Below, piece by piece: positions 16,327 through 24,205 of a DNA stretch of 27,743 bases (positions are counted from its first letter, which is position 1; each line of letters opens with the position of its first letter). A model generated the notes under the pieces. The model saw nothing but the letters and a program-made list of their open reading frames with translations, was not told the origin of the DNA and ran no database searches. The position numbers were made by a program, and so were the translations under genes. Source of the DNA: Mesostigma viride (lineage: Eukaryota > Streptophyta > Mesostigmatophyceae > Mesostigmatales > Mesostigmataceae); assembly GCA_009746045.1 (NCBI GenBank), contig RPFO01002118.1:1-27743 (forward strand). Direction: 5' to 3'.

Positions 16327-18014
16327 TTCCTAAGCCAAATGGCAAGTTTCGCCTAGTTACTGATTATAGGAAGTTGAATGATATTACTGTGAAGTCTAAA
16401 TACCCTCTACCTCGTATTGATGATATATTTAATAAAGTTAAAGGTTCCACTTGTTTCACGGTACTGGATTGTGCTGATGGTTTTTGGCAACTACGTATAG
16501 CTCCTGAGGATTGCCATAAAACCGCCTTTGCTACCCCTTTTGGTCATTACCAGTTTAGAGTAGCGGCTATGGGACTCTGTAACTCGCCTGCCTCTTTTCA
16601 AATGTTAATGAATGAAGTGCTTAGACCTGTTATGGGGAATTCTCACCTTCCTCAAGTGTCCTCTGATTTAAAGGATCCTTCCTTCTCCTCTGTTTCTTTA
16701 TCTGAGCATGACCGTTCCTGTGCTCAAGCTTACTTAGATGATATCCTTATTTACTCTCCTGATTTTGAAACGCACCTACGTGATTTAAAGAAAGTATTAG
16801 AAATAATGGCTGAAAATTCTTTGTGGGTGCGCCGTGCTAAAGTTCGTTCGGGTAGGAGTGTCCCATTTTTAGGGCACGTTCTTTCAGATGCCGGGGTCGC
16901 TACCGACCCGGATAAAACTAAGTCAATTCAGGAATGGCCTACCCCTACCGACGTTAAAGGTGTACGTAGTTTTCTAGGGATTGCTTCTTATTATAGGCGT
17001 TTTATCCCGCGTTTCGCAACTATAGCAGCCCCTATTAATCATTTATTAAAGAAGGATATCCCCTTCATCTGGAGTAGTGAGTGTCAGTCGGCTTTTCAGT
17101 GTCTAAAATCCCTACTCCTCTCTCCTCCCGTACTCATCCTACCGGATACTACTAAACCCTTTGTGGTAGCCACAGACGCTAGTAAGGTAGCTATAGGGGG
17201 CGTCCTTCTCCAGGATCAGGGTCAAGGCTTACAGCCAATTGAGTATATCTCTAGGACAACGCTCCCTGCGGAGCGTAACTATCCCGTACACCAGCAGGAG
17301 CTTTTAGCTGTGGTGTATTGTTGCCACGCTTGGCAGCACTTCCTTAAAGGTGCTCAATTTGATGTTTGCCTGAATGAACCCTGTGAGATAGATCCCTATA
17401 GATTAGTGATCCAGACGGATCACCGTCCCCTTACCCATCTTCTCTCACAACCCAACCTTACCCCTCGTCAAGCGCGCTGGATGGAGTTTTTAGCACAGTT
17501 TTCCCCTTTTAAACTTCAGTATGTTAAGGGTGTAGATAACATAGTACCAGATGCACTTTCCCGCCGTGCAGATTACTCCTTTTTCGAGGACCTTGATGTT
17601 CTCAATACTACTCTAGTTCCTACTACTATGGGTGTAACCCCTTATGGTGAACTACCTGATGATGAATCCTACGCCTACCTCTTTCATACAGCTGTTCGCA
17701 TGCCTGATCTCCTTTCTCACGTAGGACTCTCTCTCCCGTGTGAGGCCCTTCCCGTGGCCTCGGTGGGGGGGGAGGGGAAAAATAAAATTTCTATACCGCT
17801 TAGCCATATAGCGACTAGGTCAGGAAAGTCTTATGAAAACATAGTCCCTCTAGGACCTCCCCTTCTCTTTGGCAAGGCGGTAGGAGACCTCTTTAAACCT
17901 GTTCTGGATACCTCTGTAGCGATGCCTACCTCTGATCTTGAACGCCTTATTAGTAGATTTACGGCCACTGAGCCGGAAGCATTAGCTGCCATTGCTGCCC
18001 ATCCCAACAATTAG
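16305..18014 (+). CDS. pol (RT-RH): Gypsy reverse transcriptase and RNase H
   Basis: Open without a break for about 570 codons. RT motifs in order: VLLVPKPNGKFRLVTDYRKLN, TVLDCADGFWQL, AFATPFGHYQFRVAAMGLCN, then YLDD at 16731-16742, FLGHVLSDAG, and the connection segment with WPTPTDVKGVRSFLGIASYY. RNase H catalytic residues: Asp 17175 (ATDASK), Glu 17298 (HQQELLAV), Asp 17418 (QTDHRPL), Asp 17550 (PDALSRR). It makes element cDNA. Odd points: about 26 extra residues between MNEVL and YLDD compared with usual gypsy RTs, and about 17 extra between FLKGAQF and TDHRPL. Both are in frame and may be features of the lineage. About 150 residues after RNase H are unrecognised. The first ATG (16374) is not a real start; the frame is part of the polyprotein. 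Confidence 0.92.
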   Translation, partial: YSAGVLLVPKPNGKFRLVTDYRKLNDITVKSKYPLPRIDDIFNKVKGSTCFTVLDCADGFWQLRIAPEDCHKTAFATPFGHYQFRVAAMGLCNSPASFQMLMNEVLRPVMGNSHLPQVSSDLKDPSFSSVSLSEHDRSCAQAYLDDILIYSPDFETHLRDLKKVLEIMAENSLWVRRAKVRSGRSVPFLGHVLSDAGVATDPDKTKSIQEWPTPTDVKGVRSFLGIASYYRRFIPRFATIAAPINHLLKKDIPFIWSSECQSAFQCLKSLLLSPPVLILPDTTKPFVVATDASKVAIGGVLLQDQGQGLQPIEYISRTTLPAERNYPVHQQELLAVVYCCHAWQHFLKGAQFDVCLNEPCEIDPYRLVIQTDHRPLTHLLSQPNLTPRQARWMEFLAQFSPFKLQYVKGVDNIVPDALSRRADYSFFEDLDVLNTTLVPTTMGVTPYGELPDDESYAYLFHTAVRMPDLLSHVGLSLPCEALPVASVGGEGKNKISIPLSHIATRSGKSYENIVPLGPPLLFGKAVGDLFKPVLDTSVAMPTSDLERLISRFTATEPEALAAIAAHPNN

Positions 18015-18797
18015 GCAAGCACCCTTGTAAATTTGTAGGTGGGTTTTTATATGTGCAGATAGCAGATTCTCCCCCTCAATGGCGCCTGTATGTCCCTCCT
18101 ATCTGTCGCTCCTCCTTGCTCTTTGAGTTGCATGACTTAGCTGCTCATCAGGGTGGTAAACGGGTACGGGACCTAGTAGCCCGCTCTTACTACTGGCCTT
18201 CCCTTTTAAAGGATGTAGATGAGTATGTTAGAACCTGCCAATCTTGCCAGGAGATGAAACCCAACAATGTAGGACAGATAGCAGAGCCTAGTACCTTACC
18301 TGATCCCATCATGCCGTGGGACTCCATTATGATGGATTTTGTAGGACCTTTTAGGAAGAATGATAGAGGTAACGCCCAGATCCTTGTTTTCGTAGATCGT
18401 TTTACTCGTATGTGTCATCTCGTGCCGTGTCCTTTAGAACTCACCGCACGCGATTGCGCACGCCTATACCTTAATAACGTATATAGATATCATGGTTTGA
18501 GTATAGGCAGTTTATTAGTGATAAAGATAAGTTATTTACTTCTGATTTTTGGCAGCAGTTCTTCGCTGCTATCGGTACCAAGGTCACCTTCGGTACTGCC
18601 TACCACTCCTCCTCTTCTCATTTAGTAGAACGTCTGAATAATAGGGTAGTGGAAGAAGCTCTGCGGCACTATGTGAATGGCTCGGGGAGTGATTGGGAGG
18701 ATTATCTATGTCTGGTAGAGTTTTCCCTTAACAATTGCCCTCAGGCTGCGCATGGTTATACGCCTTTCTTCCTAGATACTAGTAGACAACCTCTTAC
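18008..18797 (+). pseudogene. pol (INT): Gypsy integrase, zinc and catalytic domains, frameshifted
   Basis: Starts in the frame -1 to RT/RNase H. HHCC domain: His codons 18131 and 18146 (HDLAAH), Cys codons 18236 and 18245 (CQSC). The catalytic core begins MPWDSIMMDFVGPF with Asp at 18335. The frame changes at 18502-18505, where TA is doubled, and then continues with ISDKDKLF (second Asp at 18520) and HLVERLNN (Glu at 18628), so the DDE triad is present. The frame is interrupted after 18797 by the 286-bp insertion. It integrates cDNA into chromosomes; the broken frame makes this copy non-functional. Confidence 0.88.
18792..18797. other. Target-site duplication TCTTAC, left copy
   Basis: TCTTAC at 18792-18797 and again at 19084-19089. 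Removing 18798-19089 joins the integrase frame (...Q-P-L-T) to its continuation without a stop. Confidence 0.75.
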
Positions 18798-19083
18798 ACG
18801 TGTGTAGTGCTCCTACACACAGATCTCGAGTGATTTATCTAGTACCAAATCCGAAAGGCTTGCATCACTCCCCGGACAGGAGAACTTTTGCGGATGACTG
18901 TAGGTGTAAGTTGGCGATGCCATGGTAACCGGAGACGTCCGTCCTATAGTCAGCAAAATTGGTGCGAGAGGTCCCCAGTTCGATTACGGTCGGATTCATT
19001 TGCAGATCGCGTTTTTCCGCGTTTTCCGCGGCCCGGCACTGAACGCAAAGGTTTTCACCTTTGCGGAGTGTCTGATCAGAAAA
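18798..19083. mobile_element. 286-bp short insertion in gypsy integrase (SINE-like or introner-like)
   Basis: It lies between TCTTAC repeats inside integrase and introduces a stop at once (18802-18804). It encodes nothing recognisable; the ORFs on both strands are short. It has no terminal inverted repeats. The right end is ATCAGAAAA before the target copy, as for an A-tailed SINE, and AGTTCGATTAC at 18977-18987 resembles a pol III B box, although no clear A box was found. A perfect hairpin CGCAAAGGT-TTTC-ACCTTTGCG is at 19044-19065. Alternatively, it could be removed by splicing: GT at 18800 and a CTCTCTTAG acceptor at 19098-19106 also restore the frame. The insertion is well supported; its class is open. 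Confidence 0.7.
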
Positions 19084-19089
19084 TCTTAC

Positions 19090-19353
19090 CCCTACCTCTC
19101 TCTTAGCCAGTCCTTTAAGGGACAAGGATGATGTGTCCCGGGATACCGTAGAAGGTGTGCAGGCGTTATTAGATAAGATGAAGAATGCACACGACAACGC
19201 TATTGCAGGGTACCATAGGGCGCAGGCCAAGTACCTTGCTAGGTTGCGTGCCTCATTAGATAGACGAGCACCTGAGATAGAAATAGGAGATTTAGTCTTA
19301 GTAGAAGGCCCCCGTGTTGGCCGATTCGCTCACAAGTTCGAAGCTGAACTTAA
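19090..19353 (+). pseudogene. pol (INT C-term): Gypsy integrase C-terminal part, first segment
   Basis: After removal of the 286-bp insert and one TCTTAC, the frame continues here: DKDDVSRDTVEGVQALLDKM, AIAGYHRAQAKYLARLRASL, then EIGDLVLVEG, the known G-D-x-V-x-V/L pattern opening the integrase C-terminal SH3-like domain of gypsy elements. It stops being gypsy at TTAA 19350-19353, where the piggyBac-type element begins. The ORF that runs on to 19402 is an artefact of the insertion. Confidence 0.85.
19350..19353. other. TTAA target duplication, left copy
   Basis: TTAA precedes CCCTTGGATGGT at 19354; the partner TTAA is at 19987-19990. Confidence 0.85.
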
Positions 19354-19986
19354 CCCTTGGATGGTACTGGTACCTATTTCTAGTTACCAGTTGTACTCGT
19401 AACTACAAATAGTGACCAGTTTTAGAACCGAGCTGGCGCGAATGCCAGTAGATATTTCCGTGATATTTTTAGGTCTGCTGCTAGAGCTAGATGTGTAGTA
19501 CACCCTGATACCGGACATCACTATGTTCAGACCAAGTTTGCAGGGACTAATTAACGGTTACAGTACAGGGGGGGACCCTGGTGCACAGCTGCCACTCATT
19601 TTTAGCTTGTCATCTTCCAGTTATTTTTAGATAGTACAGCTGGGTCCCTGGGACAACCAGTGATGTGAGTGTTCAGAAGCCATGCATGGCTACCAATTTA
19701 ACTGCCTTTCCAAGGCCAGGTCCAATAAAGTTGTTTAAACCACATAAAATGCATTTTAGGTGTATCATGTCTCGCACCCAGCGGATCCCCCTGGGGGGGG
19801 TCCTTAAAATGTACCCATAGGACATTGCAACATGACCACCAACATGACCCCCAAGTAACTCAATATATGTGTGAGCTTTGGTCCCAATATGGATAGTAAA
19901 ATTGTTATTAGGTTGGTTTGTGGACTTTATAGTGCAAAGTGCAACTGGTAACTACTTTTAGGAACGAGTTAGACACCATCCAAGGG
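19354..19986. mobile_element. Non-autonomous piggyBac-type (TTAA) DNA element, 633 bp
   Basis: Perfect 12-bp terminal inverted repeats (CCCTTGGATGGT at 19354-19365, ACCATCCAAGGG at 19975-19986) are flanked by TTAA on both sides. PiggyBac-superfamily transposons insert at TTAA and often begin CCC. Deleting the element with one TTAA rejoins the gypsy integrase frame exactly (...EAEL then KVKLRPAFLGPF). Subterminal sequence is also repeated: TTACCAGTTG at 19384-19393 is inverted at 19942-19951, and GTAACTAC...TTTTAG...GAACCGAG/GAACGAG occurs near both ends. No transposase ORF, so it depends on a source elsewhere. Confidence 0.88.
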
Positions 19987-20361
19987 TTAAAGTGAAGCTT
20001 AGGCCCGCCTTCTTAGGACCCTTCCGTGTGTTGTCTAGAGTAGGTAATTTCTTGTATGAGCCTAGATATCCCTACCTCTTGGCAGACCCACTCGCGCACC
20101 TTTCATAGAAGCCAGCTGAAGCTTTATCATCAAAGCACGTTCGCTGGTAGAGAATTAGCCCCTGCCCCTTTAGAGCATAACCCTGATACTGGTGAGGTAG
20201 AGGACGAGGTAGAGGGTATCGTGGCCCATAGAGATATCAAAAAGGGCCGCGGTACCCAGCGCCAGTATAAGGTGAAATGGATGTATGCTCGTAGTGAGGT
20301 AGATAAACCCTAAGCTCACCCGCGTTTGTACTCCAGCACCAGTACAAACTGATTTTTTCAA
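19987..20361 (+). pseudogene. pol (INT C-term, chromodomain): Gypsy integrase C-terminus and chromodomain, 3'-truncated
   Basis: From 19987 (right TTAA) the frame reads VKLRPAFLGPFRVLSRVG, the conserved KL-x-P-x-x-GPF-x-V block. It then shifts by one base near 20056 (extra C in GCC) into LDIPTSWQ...TFHRSQLKLYH, the conserved F-H-x-S-x-L-K block. From about 20191 EVEDEVEGIVAHRDIKKG and QYKVKWM show a chromodomain, used by chromoviruses to aim integration at marked chromatin. The expected W-E-P segment is missing: the frame stops at 20313, and a related tail (LYSSTSTN) follows, ending at about 20352. Satellite starts at about 20362, so the 3' end and LTR are lost. Confidence 0.82.
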
Positions 20362-21226
20362 AAAGTGTTTTTTTGATGTTATTATAACGCCATAATGAAG
20401 TCATAAGTGTCCCAGGATGTTACTTGACACCCTGACACCCTGACGCCCTGACGCCCTGACACCCAGACGCCAAAATGATACAATAACTCTATTTGTGCAG
20501 TGTCGCGTGGTGTCTTGGGGTCTAGAAGTGTTTATCTGATCTTATTATAACTCCATGATGAAGTCGTAAGTGTCCCAGGATGTTACTTGACACCCTGACA
20601 CCCTGACACCCTGACGCCTTGACACCCTGACGCCAAAATGATGCAATAACTCTATTTGTGCAGTGTCGCATGGTGTCTTGGGGTCTAGAAATGTTTATTT
20701 GATGTTATTATAACTCCATGATGAAGTCATAAGTGTCCCGGGATGTCACTTGACACCCTGACACCCTGACACCCTGACGCCCTGACGCCCTGACACGCTG
20801 ACGCCCTGACACCCTGACGCCAAAATGATACAATAACTCTATTTGTGCAGTGTCGCATGGTGTCTTGGGGTCTAGGAGTGATTTTTTGATGTAACTATAA
20901 GTCCATGATGAAGTCATAAGTGTCCCAGGATGTTACTTGACACCCTGACACCCTGACACCCTGACACCCTGACATGCAGCCCGACGCCAAACTGATAAAT
21001 AAAGTTCTGTATTTACAAGTGCAGTGTTGCATGGTGTCTTGGGGTCTAGTAGAAGTGTTTTTTTTATGTTAATATAACGCCATAATGAAGTCATAAGTGT
21101 CCCAGGATGTTACATGACACCCTGACACCCTGACGCCCTGACACCCTGACGCCAAAATGATACAATAACACATTTGTGCAGTGTCACATGGTGTCTTGGG
21201 GTCTAGTAGAAGTGTTAAATTTTAAA
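20362..21226. repeat. Satellite array with nested 8-bp minisatellite
   Basis: Five units, aligned on GAAGTCATAAGTGTCCC, start near 20397, 20560, 20723, 20910 and 21087 (periods 163, 163, 187, 177). Each unit contains an array of the 8-mer GACACCCT/GACGCCCT with about 6, 6, 9, 6 and 5 repeats. The 187-bp period equals 163 plus three 8-mers, so unit length changes follow the inner array. Outside the 8-mers the units share AATGATACAATAACTCTATT, GCAGTGTCGCATGGTGTC and a T run. ORFs here are not genes. Confidence 0.93.
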
Positions 21227-21235
21227 TGTGATTAT

Positions 21236-21794
21236 TAATTAAACTCGTGCTCCCGTTGGGGGCATTAACCCCGATGGATGGATGGATGGATGGGTGCACG
21301 CAATCCTACCGGACTAAGCTATCTACAAGCTATCTAAAAAACAATCTTATTCGATATCTATGGTGCTCGTGACCCTAGGGGTCTTGTCTAGCATGCCGCC
21401 CACGTGTGCAGACGCGCGGCTTCCCCACTGCAGGGGGTTGTTGTCCTCTATGACCTGGGCCAACTTGGCATTGTCCATCATCTTTTTTTAAATCCCAGAG
21501 AGGCCTAGGCCCCACATGTCCTCTACTAGCTGTTCTTTAAAGGTGCGGGCCTTGCGGCGTCTAACCTGGCTGGGCCCGGCCCACGTGAGGAGGTGCCGGC
21601 CCGGCTGGGCGGGGCGCAGCCCTGCAGAGGGGCCACGTGAGGTGTCTATCTGGTTGGTGCGAGCTAAGTGCCCTACTAGCTGCAGGCGCCACTGCTTGAT
21701 GGTGCTGGTGATAAGTGGCATGCCGAGATACAAGTCGACCTCCTTGTGGACATGAGCAGCGTATCCTACACGATAAATTGACCGCAGCATGTCA
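21236..21794 (-). mobile_element. 5'-truncated non-LTR retroelement remnant inserted in the satellite
   Basis: It interrupts the satellite between copies 5 and 6. The minus-strand coding remnant is described separately. At its 3' side (left end) is a tetranucleotide repeat, (GATG) about 5 times at 21273-21292, which on the minus strand would be a short repeat tail as at the 3' end of some LINEs. Similar 12-mers ATGTGATTATTA (left, about 21226) and ATGTCATTATAA (right, about 21789) may be a decayed target duplication. Confidence 0.5.
21347..21793 (-). pseudogene. C-terminal part of a non-LTR (LINE/R2-like) reverse transcriptase polyprotein
   Basis: Minus frame with MLRSIYRVGYAAHVHKEVDL, then STIKQWRLQLVGHLARTNQI, then FKEQLVEDMWGLGLS, one in-frame TAA (21488-21490), and NAKLAQVIEDNNPLQW to a stop at 21347. 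The pattern R-L-x-W/L-x-GH-x-x-R followed by a D-L-x-x-L-G-L and A-x-x-x-x-x-W segment is what follows RT in many LINE-like elements. The RT domain itself is absent: satellite starts directly upstream at 21795. The TAA lies before an A7 run. Homology is by pattern only, so moderate confidence. Confidence 0.5.
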
Positions 21795-22055
21795 TTATAA
21801 CTCCATGATGAAGTCATAAGTGTCCCAAAATGTTGCTGGACCACCTGACACCCTGACACCCTGACACCCTGACGCCACTAATACAATAACTGTATTGTGC
21901 AGTGTCGCATGGTGTCTTGGGGTCTAGATGTGTTCTGTTATTGTTATTATAGCTCGATCCAGGATGACACCAAATTTGTCCCAACATCTTGTGATACCCA
22001 GACAGTGTGACAGCGTGACAGCGTGACGCCGTGACACCGTGACACTGTACCAACA
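21795..22055. repeat. Satellite continuation (one full and one divergent copy)
   Basis: TTATAACTCCATGATGAAGT resumes at 21795 with four or five 8-mers (21845-21876) and GCAGTGTCGCATGGTGTC. A second, diverged copy follows (21940-22055) in which the 8-mer has become GTGACAGC/GTGACACC (about 22006-22045). Confidence 0.85.
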
Positions 22056-22420
22056 AGACTGTGTAGGCAAGACATGCATGAACCACGGTAATGAACCAGT
22101 GATCAATGTCCAGATCACAATAGCATGCCATTCTTATGACCGCCAGGAATTCACACATTTTACCTTGTAAAATGCCCCAAAGTTTGACAACTATGAGGAT
22201 TTTGACGCATTTTGGCGGTTCTATTGTCGTCAGAAAGCAACAAACGTGAATACGCTAGCTGCCCAAGTCTGAGGTTCTATTGCCCGTAGTATTTCCTTTC
22301 CTTATCTCTAAACCGAGGAGATGACCTCTGTGCGCCTCCTGGAGAGCAACAATTGGCCCATTGGTTTACATGTTCGCCTCCAAAGGTGGGCATTAGCGTC
22401 ATTTGCTCGCGGCGAGGCCC
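22056..22420 (+). other. Gag-like scraps, no intact gene
   Basis: At 22169-22272 one frame reads PKFDNYEDFDAFWRFYCRQK and stops. Another, from 22321, reads MTSVRLLESNNWPIGLHVRL and runs into the VNTR. The first resembles the opening of Gag capsid regions of retroelements (a Trp/Phe-rich segment), but it is too short to assign. Nothing else is recognisable. Confidence 0.3.
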
Positions 22421-23065
22421 AGGCCCCTCCCACCCGCTCCAATGTCCCCCACTGCCGGCGTAGTTCCTTTGTGGGGGCGCCTCACGCTGCCCGCTGCCCC
22501 CGCTGCGCCCCTCCCCCCCGCTCCATTGTCCCCCACTGCCGGCGTAGTTCCCTTGCGGGGGCGCGTCGCACAGCCCGCTGCCCCCGCTGCGCCCCTCCCA
22601 CCCGCTCCACTGTTCCCCACTGCCGGCGTAGTTCCCTTGCGGGGGCGCGTCGCACAGCCCGCTGCCCCCGCCACGCCCCTACCCACCGCTCCATGGTTCC
22701 CCACTGCCGGCGTACTTCCCTTGTGGAGGCGCGTCACGCTGCCCGCTGCCCCCGCTGCGCCCCTCCCCTTGCTCCACTGCCCCCCACTGCCGGCGTAGTT
22801 CCCTTGTGGAGGCGCGTCGCGCTGCCCGCTGCCCCCGCTGCGCCCCTCCCCTTGCTCTACTGCCCCCCACTGCCGGCGTACTTCCCTTGCGGGGCCGCGT
22901 CGCGCTGCCCGCTGCCCCCGCCGCGCCCCTACCCACCGCTCCATGGTCCCCCACTGCCGGCGTACTTCCTTGTGGAGGCGCGTCGCGCTGCCCGCTGCCC
23001 CCGCCGCGCCCCTCACCCCCGCTCCATTGTCCCCCACTGCCAGCGTACTTCCCTCGCGGGGGCGG
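22420..23065. repeat. 84-bp VNTR, eight copies, GC-rich
   Basis: The marker ACTGCCGGCGTA recurs at 22451, 22535, 22619, 22703, 22786, 22869 and 22953, and as ACTGCCAGCGTA at 23036; spacings are 84 or 83 bp. 84 bp equals 28 codons, so the array stays open in several frames on both strands. The 83-bp units shift frame. On the minus strand it encodes Gly/Ala/Arg-rich repeats (for example GRGAAGAAGSATRPRKGSTP). Confidence 0.95.
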
Positions 23066-23996
23066 CGGCTGACGCGGGCTGTTGTTATCTCGCGTGTCAG
23101 CTTGTTCCTGGAAACTGAGTTGCTTTGTTGGAAAGGAGCTCTCCCGCTCCCACGGCTCGTTGGTGTCCATAGCCGGCACTGCTGAACTTGTCTTTGGGAT
23201 GGTAGGGGTGCGCTCTAGTGCATCCACCCTTGCCCTTATGACTGCCAAGTCAGCTTGGAGCTTTGTGATGGCCGGATCTGCAGAATCCTTGGCATGCCCC
23301 CGTGCCTTGGTAGGCGGCTCTCCAGCTGCGCGTTCCAGCGCTGCGAGTTGTGTCTCCACTTTGATCACCCTTGCTTCAAGTGTTAAAGGCGGGGCCCCAC
23401 CGCGCCGTTGTCTTCCAGCGGGCCTTGCTGCGGCGTCGATCCCCACCTAATTCTCAAGCTTGGTGACCTTGCCTTCCGCCGCCGCCATTTTTTTCTCAAG
23501 CAATGTCACTCTTGCCTGTAGTGGCCGCAGCCAATTCCGCAACGAAGCAAGGCTTGAGAGGCAGTAAGCCAGTAGCTCAAGCGTATGAACATACATGTGG
23601 ACGATTGCTAGACTACGGATACTGTACCGGCAGATAATTAACAATTACCGTGTGTCTGTCCTGCTTGGCCGGCGCGCTCCCGAGTCTTTCCTCATGAGAA
23701 GGCGTGGGCTCCTCATGTGAATCCGACGCCTCGGCCCTTCTTTCTAGCTCCTTACAAGCCCCGGGGACGTGGACCCCCGACACTACATGGCTAATTTTGC
23801 CCTGCATGTCAACCACGTCTGCATCCATTTTAGCAGCGTTGTTCATCTCCTCCCCGTTGTCACTCGAGTCGTGAGCCTGCCCGTTCTTGGCCTCTTCACC
23901 CTCAATCGCACCATCCGCTGTGTGTGCAATGTGTTTTGCATCCGGCTCAACTGCCTTGACAACTTCCGCAATGAGGTCTAGTTGTTCGCTATCCAT
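22679..23996 (-). CDS. Probable coiled-coil protein gene, two exons, ending in VNTR repeats
   Basis: Not recognised as a known family. Exon 1 is 23996 down to 23649 (116 codons, MDSEQLDLIAEVVKAVEPDA, acidic and Ser/Glu-rich). An intron with GTAATT...CTACAG ends spans 23648-23516 (133 nt, phase 0). Exon 2 starts at 23515 with ARVTLLEKKMAAAEGKVTKL, then LTLEARVIKVETQLAALERA and KLQADLAVIRARVDALERTP, three heptad-rich segments that should form coiled coils. One TAG (23449-23447) interrupts exon 2 where the heptad pattern continues on both sides; CAG to TAG would be a single change, so the gene may be broken here or use another splice. The C-terminus consists of 28-residue Gly/Ala-rich VNTR repeats to a stop at 22679. 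The alternative that the + strand ORF over the VNTR is the gene has no support outside the repeats. Confidence 0.45.
23516..23648 (-). other. Candidate intron, 133 nt
   Basis: On the minus strand, donor ACACG/GTAATT and acceptor CCACTACAG/GCAAG. Reading on without splicing meets a stop (exon 1 frame) after 11 codons. Splicing joins two open, compositionally similar frames in phase 0. Confidence 0.45.
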
Positions 23997-24205
23997 TCCA
24001 AACTACATCTTAGGCCTGCCATCTATAGCGAATCATATATCGTACAAAATCGACTAAAATCAACCTCCGGCAGCTATAAATATGATGTACTATTTCAGAC
24101 GACCGTGCCGACACCCATTAATGCCATGTAACACATTTATCCGCGTGTATTAATTCATCAACTCACAGAAAAATGCGTTGAGGTGAGTGTTCAACTCAAC
24201 TCAAC
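23997..24205. other. AT-rich intergenic region
   Basis: No ORF. Upstream of the minus-strand coiled-coil gene, so it may hold its promoter; TATAAATA at 24076-24083 is a TATA-like string on the + strand. A TCAAC repeat (TCAACTCAACTCAACTC) at 24191-24207 abuts the large inverted repeat. Confidence 0.4.

Larger units (their letters stand above)
4527..20361 (+). mobile_element. Ty3/gypsy (chromovirus-type) retrotransposon, decayed, with three nested insertions
   Basis: Coding order is leader ORFs, Gag (6257-7585), CCHC knuckle (7683-7724), protease (Asp at 15528), RT (YLDD at 16731), RNase H, integrase (HHCC then DDE) and a chromodomain (about 20191-20313). Integrase after RT/RNase H is the Ty3/gypsy order, and the chromodomain marks chromoviruses. 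The copia-like element (7990-15297), a 286-bp element (18798-19083) and a TTAA element (19354-19986) sit inside. Without them the element is about 7.5 kb. At least seven frame changes separate its domains, so it is defective. No 3' LTR is visible: the chromodomain frame runs into a satellite at about 20362. The 5' boundary is uncertain; 4527 is proposed because TGTTACG there interrupts the preceding integrase fragment. Confidence 0.85.

Noticed and set aside
18905-18990. tRNA gene
   Set aside because: Only a B-box-like motif is present; no A box, acceptor stem or cloverleaf could be drawn.
18865-19230. 121-codon minus-strand ORF
   Set aside because: It crosses the boundary between the 286-bp insert and the + strand integrase, so it cannot be an ancestral gene.
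20362-22055. CRISPR-like array
   Set aside because: Units are long and tandem without unique spacers; the inner 8-mers are contiguous. This is a satellite in eukaryotic DNA.
22321-23118. 265-codon + strand ORF over the VNTR
   Set aside because: Openness comes from the 84-bp repeat; sequence outside the repeat gives little support. The minus strand joins to a coiled-coil region and is preferred.
23447-23449. TAG read as glutamine (alternative genetic code)
   Set aside because: Other reading frames in the window end normally at TAG/TAA/TGA, and the 2007-codon ORF contains none in frame; a single TAG is better explained by mutation or splicing.
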